Numbered from the stretch's first letter, positions 56,101-63,677 are shown. The stretch: 64,000 nucleotides of DNA from Macrolepiota albuminosa (GCA_027475525.1 JAMWFC010000049.1:5192947-5256946), one strand, 5' to 3'. Notes: generated by a model not told the origin, from the letters alone. A program made the numbers and translations.

Positions 56101-56789
56101 GTGCGTCTGCCCCTGAGGACCCCATCCCCGGTCTCCCCCCCATGCTTGTCCCCCGCGGAGTTCTTCCCCTTGTCCGGGGGACTCCTGGTTGGCGACTTCG
56201 AGGCTTTGCAGGAGCGGGCCGGGCGCGAACAGGAGGGTCATGAGGAGGGGGTGAGGGAGGGGGCGGCGGCCGGGAGAAGTCTGGAGGAGGGTCGGGAGGG
56301 GATGGCCTGGGACCTGAAAGAGGCCAGGGTCGCCCGAGGAGAAGCGGAGGCTGAGTTAGAGGCGTTGCGGGCGAGGCTGGGGCAAGGGGTGGGGCTCCCG
56401 GGAATTCAGGGGTTGGTGGAGGGCTTGCGTCGGGACATAGTGGTGGCATGCATGGCCGCGCTAAGTGAGTCTCTCTTTCCCTCAGGTTTGGTCCCCTAAT
56501 GACGCGTCCAGGCTGGGCCCGGGAGCATTGTTTGCTCCTGGACGGGGCGGCCACGGCGCTGGCATCGCTACAGGAGGGCCAGCGTCCAGAGATGACGACC
56601 CCTGGGGTGGAGCGAGGCCTCGACTTGCTGGGGCGGGTGGTATTGGCGCACCGGCGGAGGAACGTGCCCGCCCCCGGTTCGTGGTTCGAGAGGATCTTGG
56701 ACGAGGGCGAACCTCTCCCGTCCTGGGAGCAGTTGGCGGAGGAGGCACTGCAGGAACACGGTCTGGGGGGAATGGGGAAGGGGTTCTAA
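44113..56789 (+). CDS. Antisense spliced gene of element E with Zn2Cys6-like cluster
   Basis: Exon 1 44113-44220 continues, after element D and one copy of its CCGG target, at 55198-55225. Then exon 2 55277-55605, exon 3 55654-56464 and exon 4 56512-56789 (TAA). Introns are 51, 48 and 47 nt with GTGAGT/GTAAGT donors; the joined length is 1,554 nt, a multiple of three, with one TGA (44203-44205) where arginine is likely. The protein (about 517 aa) has a Pro-rich N-terminus (MSRMPMHSPTPPQ), then CLHCARRLVPC and CETCRLNHERC (CX2CX6CX15CX2CX6C, near the fungal Zn2Cys6 form), a basic KGKRWASPSP and SKRVRLPLRTPSP patch, and a Glu/Arg/Ala-rich helical tail. It lies opposite to pol, between chromodomain and 3' LTR. 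A nuclear DNA-binding role is inference. Disrupted by D. Confidence 0.7.
44221..45017 (+). repeat. 5' LTR of element D (797 bp, with 140-bp deletion)
   Basis: Lacks 140 bp between TTTTAAGCC and GACAGCTTGG that are present in the 3' LTR (54257-55193) and in the solo LTR (62733-63677). Carries TATAAAAG at 44574-44581. Confidence 0.93.
44574..44581 (+). promoter_or_regulatory. TATA box of element D promoter
   Basis: TATAAAAG in the 5' LTR, conserved at 54750-54757 and, as TATAAA, at 63235 in the other two LTRs. From here to the gag ATG at 45401 no ATG occurs, which fits transcription starting shortly after this box. Confidence 0.65.
45020..45037 (+). other. Putative primer-binding site of element D
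   Basis: TTGGAGCCCACCGCAAGA begins two bases after the 5' LTR and contains the TGG expected for pairing with a tRNA 3' CCA end. I could not assign the tRNA. Confidence 0.5.
45401..46819 (+). CDS. gag of element D
   Basis: The first ATG in the whole leader is at 45401; the same frame is open for 116 further codons upstream (to TAG 45051) without ATG. From 45401 the product has 472 residues: MEQQVQRMLPCNYFSAPKWD, a Ty3-type capsid domain (YFKELEYLFRDC; YVSYDMAETWTGL; FSTYYREFQKIARWL; RLFQQGIPTSLWTRI), a zinc knuckle CHFCGEIGHTMTRGRC (CX2CX4HX6C), and a proline-rich C-terminus. It ends at TGA 46817-46819, and the protease continues in the same frame. Forms the particle shell and binds element RNA. 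Non-AUG initiation upstream of 45401 is a possible alternative. Confidence 0.8.
   Translation: MEQQVQRMLPCNYFSAPKWDETKPRELSQYFKELEYLFRDCNITDHTQMKEYAARYVSYDMAETWTGLTEFAAFVPAAPPVPARGASYEDWKTAVIQLYPGAEEATRYTVNELQKLVQESFDNGTSSLGAFSTYYREFQKIARWLLQNGKLYINKERRLFQQGIPTSLWTRIARCLEIVHQAHHPDEPYNVADVFEAGKWVLKGTDTGVGIPRARTSLPPERTNGIIPIPPPTTDFVKKEELNAAITAAVASAMTRIETMITTNLTSNRPANVPAPGPCHFCGEIGHTMTRGRCATLENYIWQGRIRRAIDGKIVLTSGATIPNYPDKKSFQERVDEWHRRNPGQIVTGTLSGNANPDPEQATQQQMIHEVLHFDSVGDRPTFSREERIAKLQQELDSLKNQVFDGVEVKQPKQPLKGYKPMPPASKPPTSAPAAPPATTPEPSSSTTAPEPPLPPLHPYSGIPDRYHAPAQ
46820..47701 (+). CDS. Protease region of element D
   Basis: In frame with gag across a single TGA (AQ-TGA-NFAAPEKR). The first ATG is at 46916, but conserved-looking residues precede it (YRPTAPIFDIKKSNHVFSRI), so it is better seen as the continuation of gag by readthrough or a mutated CGA. 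Retropepsin motifs: EAIVDSGSQIISM (catalytic Asp, DSG) and AYDLLLGRPFDILAR. The frame ends at 47701 and overlaps the pol frame by about 60 nt; pol lies in the -1 frame. Confidence 0.75.
   Translation, partial: NFAAPEKRPEGGYRPTAPIFDIKKSNHVFSRIMKTAVTLSVEELCSIAPNVRNQVKTAVTPRRSLATTVAEVEDLNDALPSFSVTVDSLDTEDSPADPIANATSVDPVETYLRSVDHGEDLAILTVAQESHAIRSVALTVDNKHEVEAIVDSGSQIISMAAEVANDLGLIYDPTVILNMQSANGTVDRSLGLAKNVPCTLGDITFYLQIHILRSPAYDLLLGRPFDILARSVVKTVTDDETTLTISDPNSGIRQTVPTFPRGQRKGALAKPPEFTDQHANERPHRCFHRPSRR
47641..51423 (+). CDS. Pol of element D: RT, RNase H, integrase
   Basis: Open without break to TAG 51421-51423. N-terminal linker; RT with SRWFCVLKKNGNLRIVHSLE, LDLYVGYDERLI, FQTPFGALRLVTLPMGWTNS and catalytic FIDDVGVKGP (the F-x-DD variant); RNase H with VILAVDTSYIAVGYFLCQ, YSQPKLELYGLF and VEVDARYIKG; integrase zinc finger (DELGHRG...CHLCQIQ); core with IYIDTMHM, IVTDNGAP and GLVERPH (D, D, E all present); C-terminal module RPRYLGPLVVI; and acidic tail. 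The start is not an ATG: the frame opens about 47641, so expression probably needs -1 frameshifting from the protease frame (no textbook slippery heptamer seen), or one base was lost. Intact and possibly recently active. Confidence 0.88.
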   Translation, partial: YRPTRQRTTPQVFSQTIEEVIGDDHGDVALTLEYDHSTGLVNIMSTVFLAEDVLTTLPATNAEIPQKNHNITDSSLAYLYLTASESFQNIASTDTYLTTLPGASSPAVLGLAAPQATVPLSTSVYNQANAPKRKGVQVKKKYKPVALKTKPVATHSPETFRIERQIIGDPLADIPTLSPNPPPFQPTGRFTAERQQQFAKEHDTGFLTKDELDVLTDLVAKQDKAFAWEDSERGSLRTDFFPPVVIPTIPHMLWTEHNRPLPPGIKAEVCQIIRTKIKAGVYEPSNSSYRSRWFCVLKKNGNLRIVHSLEPLNRVTIRHSGVPPFPDHFAESFAGRICGATLDLYVGYDERLIHPSSRDLTTFQTPFGALRLVTLPMGWTNSVPIFHDDITFILQPEILHNVLSFIDDVGVKGPKDWRLVNSLPATHPDNPNIRLALWEFFQLLNRVLQRMKYSGGTFSGHKLLLCAPRFKILGHICTPDGCVPDESRLALLERWGPCRDLSEVRAFLGTVGVLRIFVKNFAHRAHALNRLTRANEPFKFGPDQVAAQRDLVKALQDAKPLVPIDYTSADPVILAVDTSYIAVGYFLCQCLSDNRKQRRYNRFGSITLNDRESRYSQPKLELYGLFKAFRSLKMYLIGVRNLIVEVDARYIKGILQNPDIQPSASMNRWVVAILMFHFELVHVKSSFHGPDGLSRRPRQPGDPAVDPQADSNFEDWIDRLHGFVHLIQQPIPLLRRQQPTSILLHPIIPYRPEIFSAPLTFYTASILGQNSPPVKVVQEPHPLREDSKNLTYDAVPRSAKAKAEDSRLLIVEQWLQDLKRPPDLTDEQYATFIRYATHFFFTDNRLWRRNRDGAHKLIIKPESRLRVLRAMHDELGHRGLYATRASLLERFWWPHASADIAWYIRTCHLCQIQQTRQVLIPPTVATPAPLFSKIYIDTMHMPKSGRYKYIIQGRCSLIHWPEFRMLQRENTEAVAKWLFEDVICRWGALREIVTDNGAPIIKALTYLAKKYNIHHIRVSGYNKRANGLVERPHFDVRQALFKAVDGDESRWSEATYSVFWSERVTIRKCMGCSPYYAATGTHPLLPADIIEATYLQPAPNSILATTDLIARRAIDLQRRKEDLERLHKVVFSARRQAALRFKTEHSATIKDYNFPRGALVLMRNSKIETSYNKKMRPRYLGPLVVISHNRGGAYVLCELDGSVLHRPVAAFHLLPYLAREQIDLPLEALDIDTAKLRELEETELLDDDDLPTLVEEEEND
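51416..51598 (+). CDS. Small ORF with hydrophobic N-terminus overlapping pol end
   Basis: ATG 51416 overlaps the pol stop by 8 nt (ATGATTAG). 60 codons: positive start MIRKD followed by a hydrophobic run (YILISSFFLLLILLISLA), then a Cys-containing tail. This has the look of a signal peptide or single membrane segment. Overlapping stop and start would allow coupled re-initiation. It may also be chance; no homologue is present in the window. Confidence 0.35.
   Translation: MIRKDYILISSFFLLLILLISLADTYCTISTDIFLHSQVAALACRQRLAHCATLAKGFLL
51599..51851. other. Noncoding gap between convergent genes of element D
   Basis: AT-rich 3' flank between the sense pol/small ORF and the end of the antisense gene. 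A run of A/T near 51785-51830 may hold the polyadenylation signals of both. Confidence 0.35.
51852..54087 (-). CDS. Antisense spliced gene of element D with Zn2Cys6-like cluster
   Basis: ATG 54085-54087, 170 bp inside the 3' LTR. Exons (minus): 54087-53803, 53753-53685, 53634-53365, 53313-53284, 53235-53062, then from 53013. Introns of 49, 50, 51, 48 and 48 nt, all phase 0, GTAAGT-type donors and YAG acceptors. The last part is less sure: the exon-6 frame ends at 51982, while 51852-52208 in another frame looks like the true C-terminus (ERKRARQQIMASRLRYSNL). The protein has a Pro-rich start (MSFRIPTPPPVPSQ), helical exon 3, then directly after an intron CDKCWADNDPESCW...CYRCGTLKRAC (CX2CX8CX8CX2CX6C), a basic KGKGKAKRVRIESPP patch, and an acidic middle. 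The gene in element E has the same order. Likely a nuclear DNA-binding protein, by inference. Confidence 0.7.
54246..54256 (+). other. Polypurine tract of element D
   Basis: TTGGGGGGAGA directly before the 3' LTR, the plus-strand primer site of LTR retrotransposons. Confidence 0.8.
54257..55193 (+). repeat. 3' LTR of element D (937 bp)
   Basis: Full-length copy, same ends as 44221-45017, followed by CCGG. One CpG change (ACG to ATG near 54829) introduces an ATG that is absent from the 5' copy. Confidence 0.93.
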
Positions 56790-57114
56790 GGTTGGCCCGG
56801 GAAGGTGGGGGAGGGAGGTGAGGCGGAGGGGGAGGGGGATCCGGGGCCCCAGTATTAGGGGTCCTTTTTTTTTCTTGTCGCCGGTCTTGGTACTTTGTAG
56901 AGTAATGTAATTCGTAGCTGTATATACTTGGACTGCCGGAGTGAGTAAAAGTGGGTAAGAGATTAGTAAAGAGTTGGAAAGAGACCTTGCCCCGACTCCG
57001 GGGCGCCACTACGAGAGAAGGTACTAAGGGGGGGGGTAAGATCTAGAAAGTGAAAGCAGAAAATATACATGGGAGTTGAATCCCTACTGAGCCCAGAGGC
57101 GGGGGTTACGCCCA
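56790..57114. other. GC-rich gap between antisense gene and pol of element E
   Basis: Separates the antisense stop (56789) from the chromodomain stop (57115, minus). Contains G- and T-runs; no gene seen. Confidence 0.4.
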
Positions 57115-60100
57115 CTACTGCCGTCTGTGAGTCCTGCGCCCGGGAAGGTCATTTCCCGGATGCCGTTGTTGGAAATCCCAGAGTTTGTCGAGGGTGCCTT
57201 TGAGGTTTCCACGCGGCTCCCAAGTGTCGTCTTCCGGGCCGTATCCCTTCCACCGTACGAGGAAGTGGGGTCGTCCACGAATATCCCGGGAGTCAAGGAT
57301 TTCTTCAACCTCGTAGTGGTACTCGTCCTCAACCTCGACCGGAGGAGGGGGCTTGGGGCGTCGTTCGGGGAAGGGGTCTGGGGGGTGTCATTCCAGGAGG
57401 CAGACATGGAATACCGGGTGCAGACCTTTTAGTCCCGGGGGAAGCTCGATCTTGTAGGCGTGGGATGAGACCTTCTTCAATACTTTGAATGGGCCGAGGC
57501 GCTTGTGATTGAGTTTTGGGGAGGGCCGGCGGGTACGGAGGTGGCGTTGATCTAACCATACCTTTGTTCCAGGGCTCCAGTCGGGAGTGTCTTCCCGTTT
57601 CCGGTCGGCATGTTTTGCATAGGCCTGGTTTGCGGTGTCGATCTCTTCCCGGAGGAACTCGTGAAGGGACTGGAGATCCCGGGCAACCTCGTGGGCGGCG
57701 TGCGACAGGATGTCCCAGAGCGAGAGCGTCAGTCGGGGGTGGTACCCTTTGTTGGCAAAGAAGGGGGATACCCCAGTGGCGGAGTGCGGCGTGTTGTTGT
57801 AGGTGAACTCGGCCAGAGAGAGCTCGGCATGCCAGTCGTCCTGTAGGTAGTTGACGTACAGCCGGAGGTACTGCTCGAGGGACTGGTTGACCCTTTTGGT
57901 TTGACCATCGGTTTTGGGGTGGTAGGCAGTAGAGAGGTTAGTCTTTATGTCAAGGGCCTTACACAGGGAAGTCCAAAACTTGGACACGAAGAGGGAGCCA
58001 CGGTCGGAGACAATGTCGTCCGGGAGTCCATGTTTGGCGAAGACGTGCTCAAGGAACAGCCGGGCAAAGTCCGGGGCGGTGTCCGTGATGTGGCAGGGTA
58101 GGAAGATGCCCTGTTTGGTTAGCCTGCACACAACGACGAGAATGGCATCGAACCCTTCAGATTCTGGGAGTTCAATGATGTGGTCCAGGGATAAGGAGGA
58201 CCAAGGGCATCGTCCGACTGGCAGGGGTTTGAGGAGTCCGTAGGGTCGGTGTCGGGGGACCTTGGCCCAGAGGCAGGGTTCACATGATCGAATGTAGCGG
58301 GTCACGTCCTTCTTCAACCCTGGCCAAAAGTAAGTCTGGGAGATCAGCTGGAGAGTCTTACGTATTCCAAGGTGTCCCCGGAGCTTGTGGTCGTGGTGTT
58401 GATGGAGGACGTCATAGCAGAGTCAGGCGTGATCCGGGACGTAGATGCAGCCGTCCCGGAGGAGGAGTTTTTTGTCGGGGGACAAGGAGAAGGCAGGGTC
58501 CCGGTCAGTTCCGTCGGAAGGGTTTTGGGGGTTGTGATCGGTGAAGTACTTGTCTCGGGGGGCACGGCGGATCTGGTTCAGGGTTTCTTTGTCGTTTAAG
58601 ATCAGTACGGCATTCAGATGTTCGGGAGGGATCACCACGCGATGATTGAACGCATTGCGTTCCGCCTCAAACAACTTCTTGGGGTAGACGTCCAGTCAGC
58701 GGGTGAGGGCATTGGGTTTGGCTCCGAGTCGTCCTGGGCAGTACTGGATCGTGAAGTTGTATTCCGAGAGAACCTCGGACCATCGGGCCTGCCGTCGACT
58801 GAGCTGTTTGGTCGTGGTGAAGTACTGCAGGTTGTTGTGATCCGAGTAGATTTGAATCCGGTGCCGGGCTCCCTCGAGGTAGGCTCGCCATTGCTTGAAG
58901 GCTTCGACAATGGCGAGGAGCTCCTTGTCGTAGATGTCGTAGTTGAGCTCGGCGTCGATCATGGACTGGGTGTAGAAGGCAACTGGCCGGGGCTCCCCTC
59001 TGTCAGGTTCCATCTGCGAGAGGATCCCGGTGATGGCGTAGTCGGAGGCATTGCATTCCAAGATAATTGGGAGGGTCGGGTCGTAGTGCCGGAGTACGGG
59101 GGTGGTCGTGAAAGCCTCCTTGAGCAGGTTAAAGACACTCTGGCACTTACTGTCCCAGTTCCAGGCGACGTCCTTGCACGTGAGCCGGTTGAGGGGTTTT
59201 GTGATACCGGAGTAGTTATCTATGAACCTCCGGTAGAAGTTAGCGAAACCCAAGAAAGATTGTACTTCCTTGACGTTCCGGGGCTGCGGCCAGTTGACGA
59301 TGGCCTCGACCTTGTGGGGGTCCATGCGGACGCCATTCGGGAATACGATGACGCCAAGATACTCAACCTCTTCCGTATGGAATGAACACTTCTCGGGCTT
59401 GGCGTGGAGGTTGTGCTCCCGGAGGCATTCGAGGACTTGTCGGACATGCTTCTGGTGGTCCTCCGGTGAGTCGGAATAGATGAGGATGTCGTCCAGGTAG
59501 ACGATCACAAAGACGTCGCTCATGTCGTGGAAGATGTTGTTCATGAAGTATTGGAACGTGGCGGGGGAGTTAGTCATTCTGAAAGGCATCACAAGGTACT
59601 CAAACAGACCATACCGCGTACGGAATGCGGTTTTCCACTCGTGTCCCGGGGCAATGCGGACGTTGTTGTAACCGGAGCGGAGGTCGATTTTTGTGTAAAC
59701 CTTGGCACTGCGGAGTTGATCGACCAGATCGCCAATGAGCGGGAGCGGGTAGCGGTTCTTCTTGGTGATCTTATTGAGTCCCCAGTAGTCGACACAGAGC
59801 CGGAGCAAGCCGTCCTTCTTCTTGGCGAATAGAACCGGGGCTCCGGCGGCAGAGGCGGAGGGTTGGATGAATCCCTTACCGAGCATTTCGTCAAGGTAGT
59901 CCTTGAGGGCCCAGAGTTCGACTTCCGACATGTTGTATACCTTGCCGAAGGGGGGGGCAGCTCCTTCCTTGAGGTCGATGGTGTGGTCATAGGGGCGGTG
60001 CGGGGGGATTTCCTTGGCTCCTTGGCGTCTCCTTCGGAGAATATGTCAGCGAACTCGTGATACTCCAGGGGAACTACTTCTCGGAGGATCTGCTCCTCGG

Positions 60101-60128
60101 ACTTCCTTTCTGGGGAAATAGTGTCCCC
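57115..60128 (-). pseudogene. Pol of element E: RT, RNase H, integrase, chromodomain
   Basis: One frame from 59931 to 57115 with TGA codons after PNALTR, after YVPDHA and after HVCLLE, all at likely arginine positions. Upstream, an 8-bp tandem duplication (TCCTTGGC twice, 60011-60026) shifts the frame before KVYNMSEVELW. RT: LCVDYWGLNKITKKNRYPLP, FVIVYLDDILIYSDS (YLDD), FLGFANFYRRFI. RNase H: PIILECNASDYAITGILSQ, IYDKELLAIVEAFKQW, IYSDHNNLQYF. Integrase: H/C zinc finger (HKLRGHLGI...CEPCLW), LDHIIELPES, IVSDRGSLFVSKFW, then TDGQTKRVNQ, where the catalytic glutamate is lysine. The chromodomain is well preserved: [34 protein letters not shown]. Inactive as it stands. Confidence 0.85.
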
Positions 60129-60947
60129 TCATAGATATTCTTCCGGGAGAGATGGCGAGGTGTGTAGCTGAAACGTGGGTGTTCCATCTTTCATGAGGTG
60201 GGCAAAGGGGGCGGCTCCGATGATCCTAATGTCGAGTGCGTTCAGGTCGATCGGGGTCGCGGGCGCATCGGCTGGAGCAGGTTTGACGCATGTCTGAGAC
60301 CGGTCAGGGTAGTTCGGCCCCTTGTACTTGTTCTGAGGAATGTTTGGGGGCCGATCAGGGGCCTTGCGGTCTCGGACTGGCGTGGGGGGCGCGGCAGTCG
60401 TCCCGGGGGTGTCAGGCGTCGGGTCGCTTCCTAGGGCCCGGAGGTGTACGGCGGTCGAGGGGTGGTCTTCGGGTCCCGGGAATGTCATGGTGAGCGTCCT
60501 CCAATTGATGTCGGGGTTCGTGTCACGCAGCCAGGGTAGTAGCACCATCGGGGTCGATTCGTGAAGTCGCATGATCAGGAAGTCGGAGGTGAATTCGTAG
60601 TCATTGTCCAGGGTCACGCGTCCCGAGTGAGACCTCTGGATGGGGCCGGAGGAGAAGGGGGTGCCGTCGAGGCGTTGCAGGTGGAGGGGCTGGTCGAGGG
60701 GGTCGTGGGGGAGGTCGAGAGCGTCGCTGATGAAAACTCCGGTGGCTCTGCTGTCGATGAGGGCTGACACTGGCCCTGGGGCGCCGTCCAGCCTGGCATT
60801 GATGACGAAGGATCGGGACGACTGGGACTGGAGTCCGGGAGGCGATGGGGGCCCGTCCTTTGGGGTAGGGTCCGGAGAGTGGGGGATGTCAAAGGGGAGT
60901 TGCTGGTCGTCGGGCGTCGGGTCCCGGGTCAGGTGAAGGGTGAAATG
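60129..60947 (-). pseudogene. Second protease-like region of element E
   Basis: In frame after the TGA that follows the first protease (RIDW-TGA-HFTLHL). It repeats the layout of the first: SALIDSRATGVFISDALDLP (catalytic DSG now DSR), RLDGTPFSSGPI, then VLLPWLRDTNPDINW. Ends in an acidic/proline linker and TGA (EEYL-TGA-GDT). Either an ancient tandem duplication of the retropepsin or a protease-like structural domain. The G-to-R change in the active site would abolish activity. Confidence 0.6.
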
Positions 60948-62732
60948 TCACCAATCGATGCGGGGGTTGGTGTCTCGGAGCCATGGAAGCCCTAGGACCA
61001 GGGGTGTGGAGGGGTGGAGTTTGGTTATCAACATCTGGAGGGTGTGAGTCTGTCCGTTGGCGAAAGTGACGGGCATACGCATGAAATGAGTGATGTCCCC
61101 CGCCGTAGAGGCGTCTCCGTCGAAGAGGCAGAGCCGTACCGGGACCGGGAGTCGCTGAGCAGGTTCCGGGGCGAGGGGAGACCATGCTTCGTTGATGAAG
61201 TTGTCGGTGGCGCCACTGTCAATGAGGGTGTCAAGGGGGGTTCCGGAGGGGGTGAGGCAGATTTTGAGGAGGAGGGAGTGGGAAGAGTGGGAGGGTAGGT
61301 AAGCCATGAGGGTGTCCAGTATGAGTATTGTGGAGCGAAGATGTGAGACCGGGGCAGAGAAGACGTCAGGATCAATTCCGCGATTTAGGGCGTCTTCCAG
61401 GTCTAAATCGCTGGGTCGTTTTCCAAATACTCGTAGGTGGCATCCTCCCCTTCGAAGGTCCAGGTGGCACGTCCCATGACCTGTCATTTGGGCGCTCAGA
61501 GATGAAATGGTCTTTCTCACCACAGAGTATTCAGACACCCTCCCTTCTTCGTTGTTCCTGCATATCCACCGGGACTTCAATCCAGGATCGTCCCTTCTTT
61601 TGAAGCCGGTTGGCCCGGAGGGCCTCCTCATCCCGTTCGTCGTTGAAGTCAAAGTCTTCGGGGTCTTCCGGGGGTTCCTCGGGGCTTGGCACGTTGCCCG
61701 GGTTGTGGGCGGCCACGGCGGCGTTGAGTTGGGCCTGGGGGCGGACGCCGCTGCTGGGGTTACATTGGGCGGGCCGCGACTCACCGGGGGTCGGCTGCCA
61801 GGGAACGCGGGGGGACCGGGATTCCGACTTTGGGGGTTGGGGGTTTTGCTGGAGGGCCAAGGGGGTCCTCCTTTAGAGTTCCAGGGGGGTCGGGAATTTG
61901 AGTACTCGCTGCGGTCTTCCCAGTAGCATTGGTCGATCTGCATGACGAGGGCCTTGTACCCATCGTAGGAGGGTTGTTTCGGGGCGAGTCGGAGGACGTC
62001 CTTGATGCATTGTGGCAGGGCACGGCGGAGGGCGTACCGGAGGGCACTGTAGTTCCAACCTGTTGTATAAGCTTCCTTCTCAAAACGTACGATAAAGGTG
62101 GTGAAACGTTCTTCGGAGCGCATCCGGAGGTTGAAGAGGTTGTCCTCGGCCTCGGCCACGGTGTCGTAGATTCTGAACTTCCCGGAAAACTTGTCGACAA
62201 AGGCCTGCCAGCAAGCAAGTGCCGGGTTGTTGGGGTCGAACTGGATGAGGGCCGTGTAGTGATCGAAGGCGATTCCCTGGAGGTACGATGCGGCAAAGGC
62301 CACCCAGGAGCTGTCAACCTGAAACGTGAGCGGCTTTGCCTGGAATGTATTGAGACACTGAGTGAGGAAGGTACACCATTTTCAGGGGTCCCAGCCCATG
62401 AAAGCGTCAGGCTTTTGAATGTCCAGTCGTCCTTCGCGGGCAAGGGCGTCGCGAGCGTCGTCCGGTCCGGCAGCGTTGTGGGGAGGGGGGCCAGCATTGT
62501 AATAGTAGTAGTAGTGATTACCCCCCCCTCCTTGAGGAGAAAAAGCACCAAAGGCGGGACCCCACCCGCCTGGAGGGCCTCCTCCGGGTGGCTCACCTGG
62601 GGGTCCACGCCCGAGGGGTCCGTTATCCCAGGGGAGTTCGTTCCTGCCGGGGGGAGGCCCAGGTCTCCACGCAGGGGGTGGTGGAGGTGGGGGCCCTGGG
62701 GGTTGTCCTCGAGGTTCGGCTGGGGGTGGCGG
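60948..62732 (-). pseudogene. gag and first protease of element E (left part)
   Basis: From the solo LTR at 62733 leftwards: proline/glycine-rich N-terminus (PPGRNELPWDNGPLGRG), then KPDAFMGWDP followed by TGA, then the capsid region (VAFAASYLQGIAFDHYTALI; LIQFDPNNPALACWQAFVDK; TTGWNYSALRYALRRALP). A basic/proline-rich linker and a C-x2-C-like RWICRNNEEGR that is not a complete zinc knuckle follow. The first retropepsin has an intact active site (DTLIDSGATDNFINEAW) and the LGLPWLRDTNPRIDW motif. The gag start lies beyond the solo LTR. Confidence 0.75.
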
Positions 62733-63677
62733 TGATAGGACCCTATACAGGTTAGGCGCATCAACGGCAGACTCGGCACCGGCTCCAGAAACCTTGCTGC
62801 ATCCATTCTGAACTTAGCGCACGCGTTCTACCTATTTTAAGCCATTCCCAATGGCCGGACATGGCAAGAAGCAGATCCGATCAATGATAGCGCCGACGGC
62901 AGCAGGAATGACAACTGACAGATGGCATCAGTCACTGACAACAGCGCTTGGCAAGAAGATTGATGATCTATCAAAAACTGACGGACAGCTTGGCGTTTGA
63001 CCTTGGCGTCTGACACCGCTTAGCGCTTCGATTCGGCGCCTGACATCGCTAAGCACTTTGGACAGACAGAAGGGTGATGGATTGATGATTTAGCACCGCG
63101 ATCTGCCACCTGGTGGCGCCAAGGGTCTTGAATGGACGGTAGGGATCTGAAACCGTTGGAGCTACCCCTAGGAAATTTTCCAGTTTACCGCACCTTGGCG
63201 TCATTAGTCACTGGCGACGGCGAACTCTTTGTAGTATAAAAGTACTTACCGACTTGTACAATCACCATCAGAACAATAGACCAGAATTTCCTGCTCCCCT
63301 TTCTTCAGTTTCCCTTGCGCTCAAGATCTCATTTACGGTCGGCAACGTCGAACTCATCGGCAGTTGCAGACGCTCGCCAACACTTGACACACTCGTGCCT
63401 TGCAACTACAGCAGGCATTATTGACGCTTAGACTTCGCTAAGCATACCGTGCTTTTGCCGCTCACATTGCCGTGTTCGCTTACCGCTCTTTCATAGGCAC
63501 TTTACCTTAGCGCTTTACACCTGCCGACTCCCTTACCGACTTTTACCCATTTTCACAGGCGCGTTCTCTGGGACCTGCCCGGGACTCCTCACATCACTTA
63601 TAGCGCGCCCAACGCAAGCAATTGGTACGGTAACACTATAGTTACATTTGTTACTGACCAAACTTTGGGCGTCATCA
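62733..63677 (+). repeat. Solo LTR of the D family (945 bp) inside gag of E
   Basis: Same ends as the LTRs of element D (TGATAGGACCC...GTCATCA), full length including the 140 bp missing in 44221-45017, and flanked by GCGG on both sides (62729-62732 and 63678-63681). No internal element sequence, so it arose by LTR-LTR recombination. It is more diverged from D than D's two LTRs are from each other. The gag frame of E joins across it through one GCGG. Confidence 0.9.

Noticed and set aside
56465..56485. 21-nt intron (GTGAGT...CCCTCAG) in the antisense gene of E
   Set aside because: Too short for splicing. The 47-nt intron 56465-56511 joins the following ORF in frame and fits the other introns in size.
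55191..56554. Several long minus-strand ORFs opposite the antisense gene of E (for example 55191-55832, 55687-56241, 55988-56554)
   Set aside because: Proline/arginine-rich shadow frames of GC-rich coding DNA. The plus-strand spliced model has matching introns, frame and a homologue in D.
61531..62806. 341- and 109-codon alternative minus-strand frames over gag of E
   Set aside because: They overlap the frame that carries the capsid and protease motifs, and one runs into the solo LTR. Low-complexity by-products.
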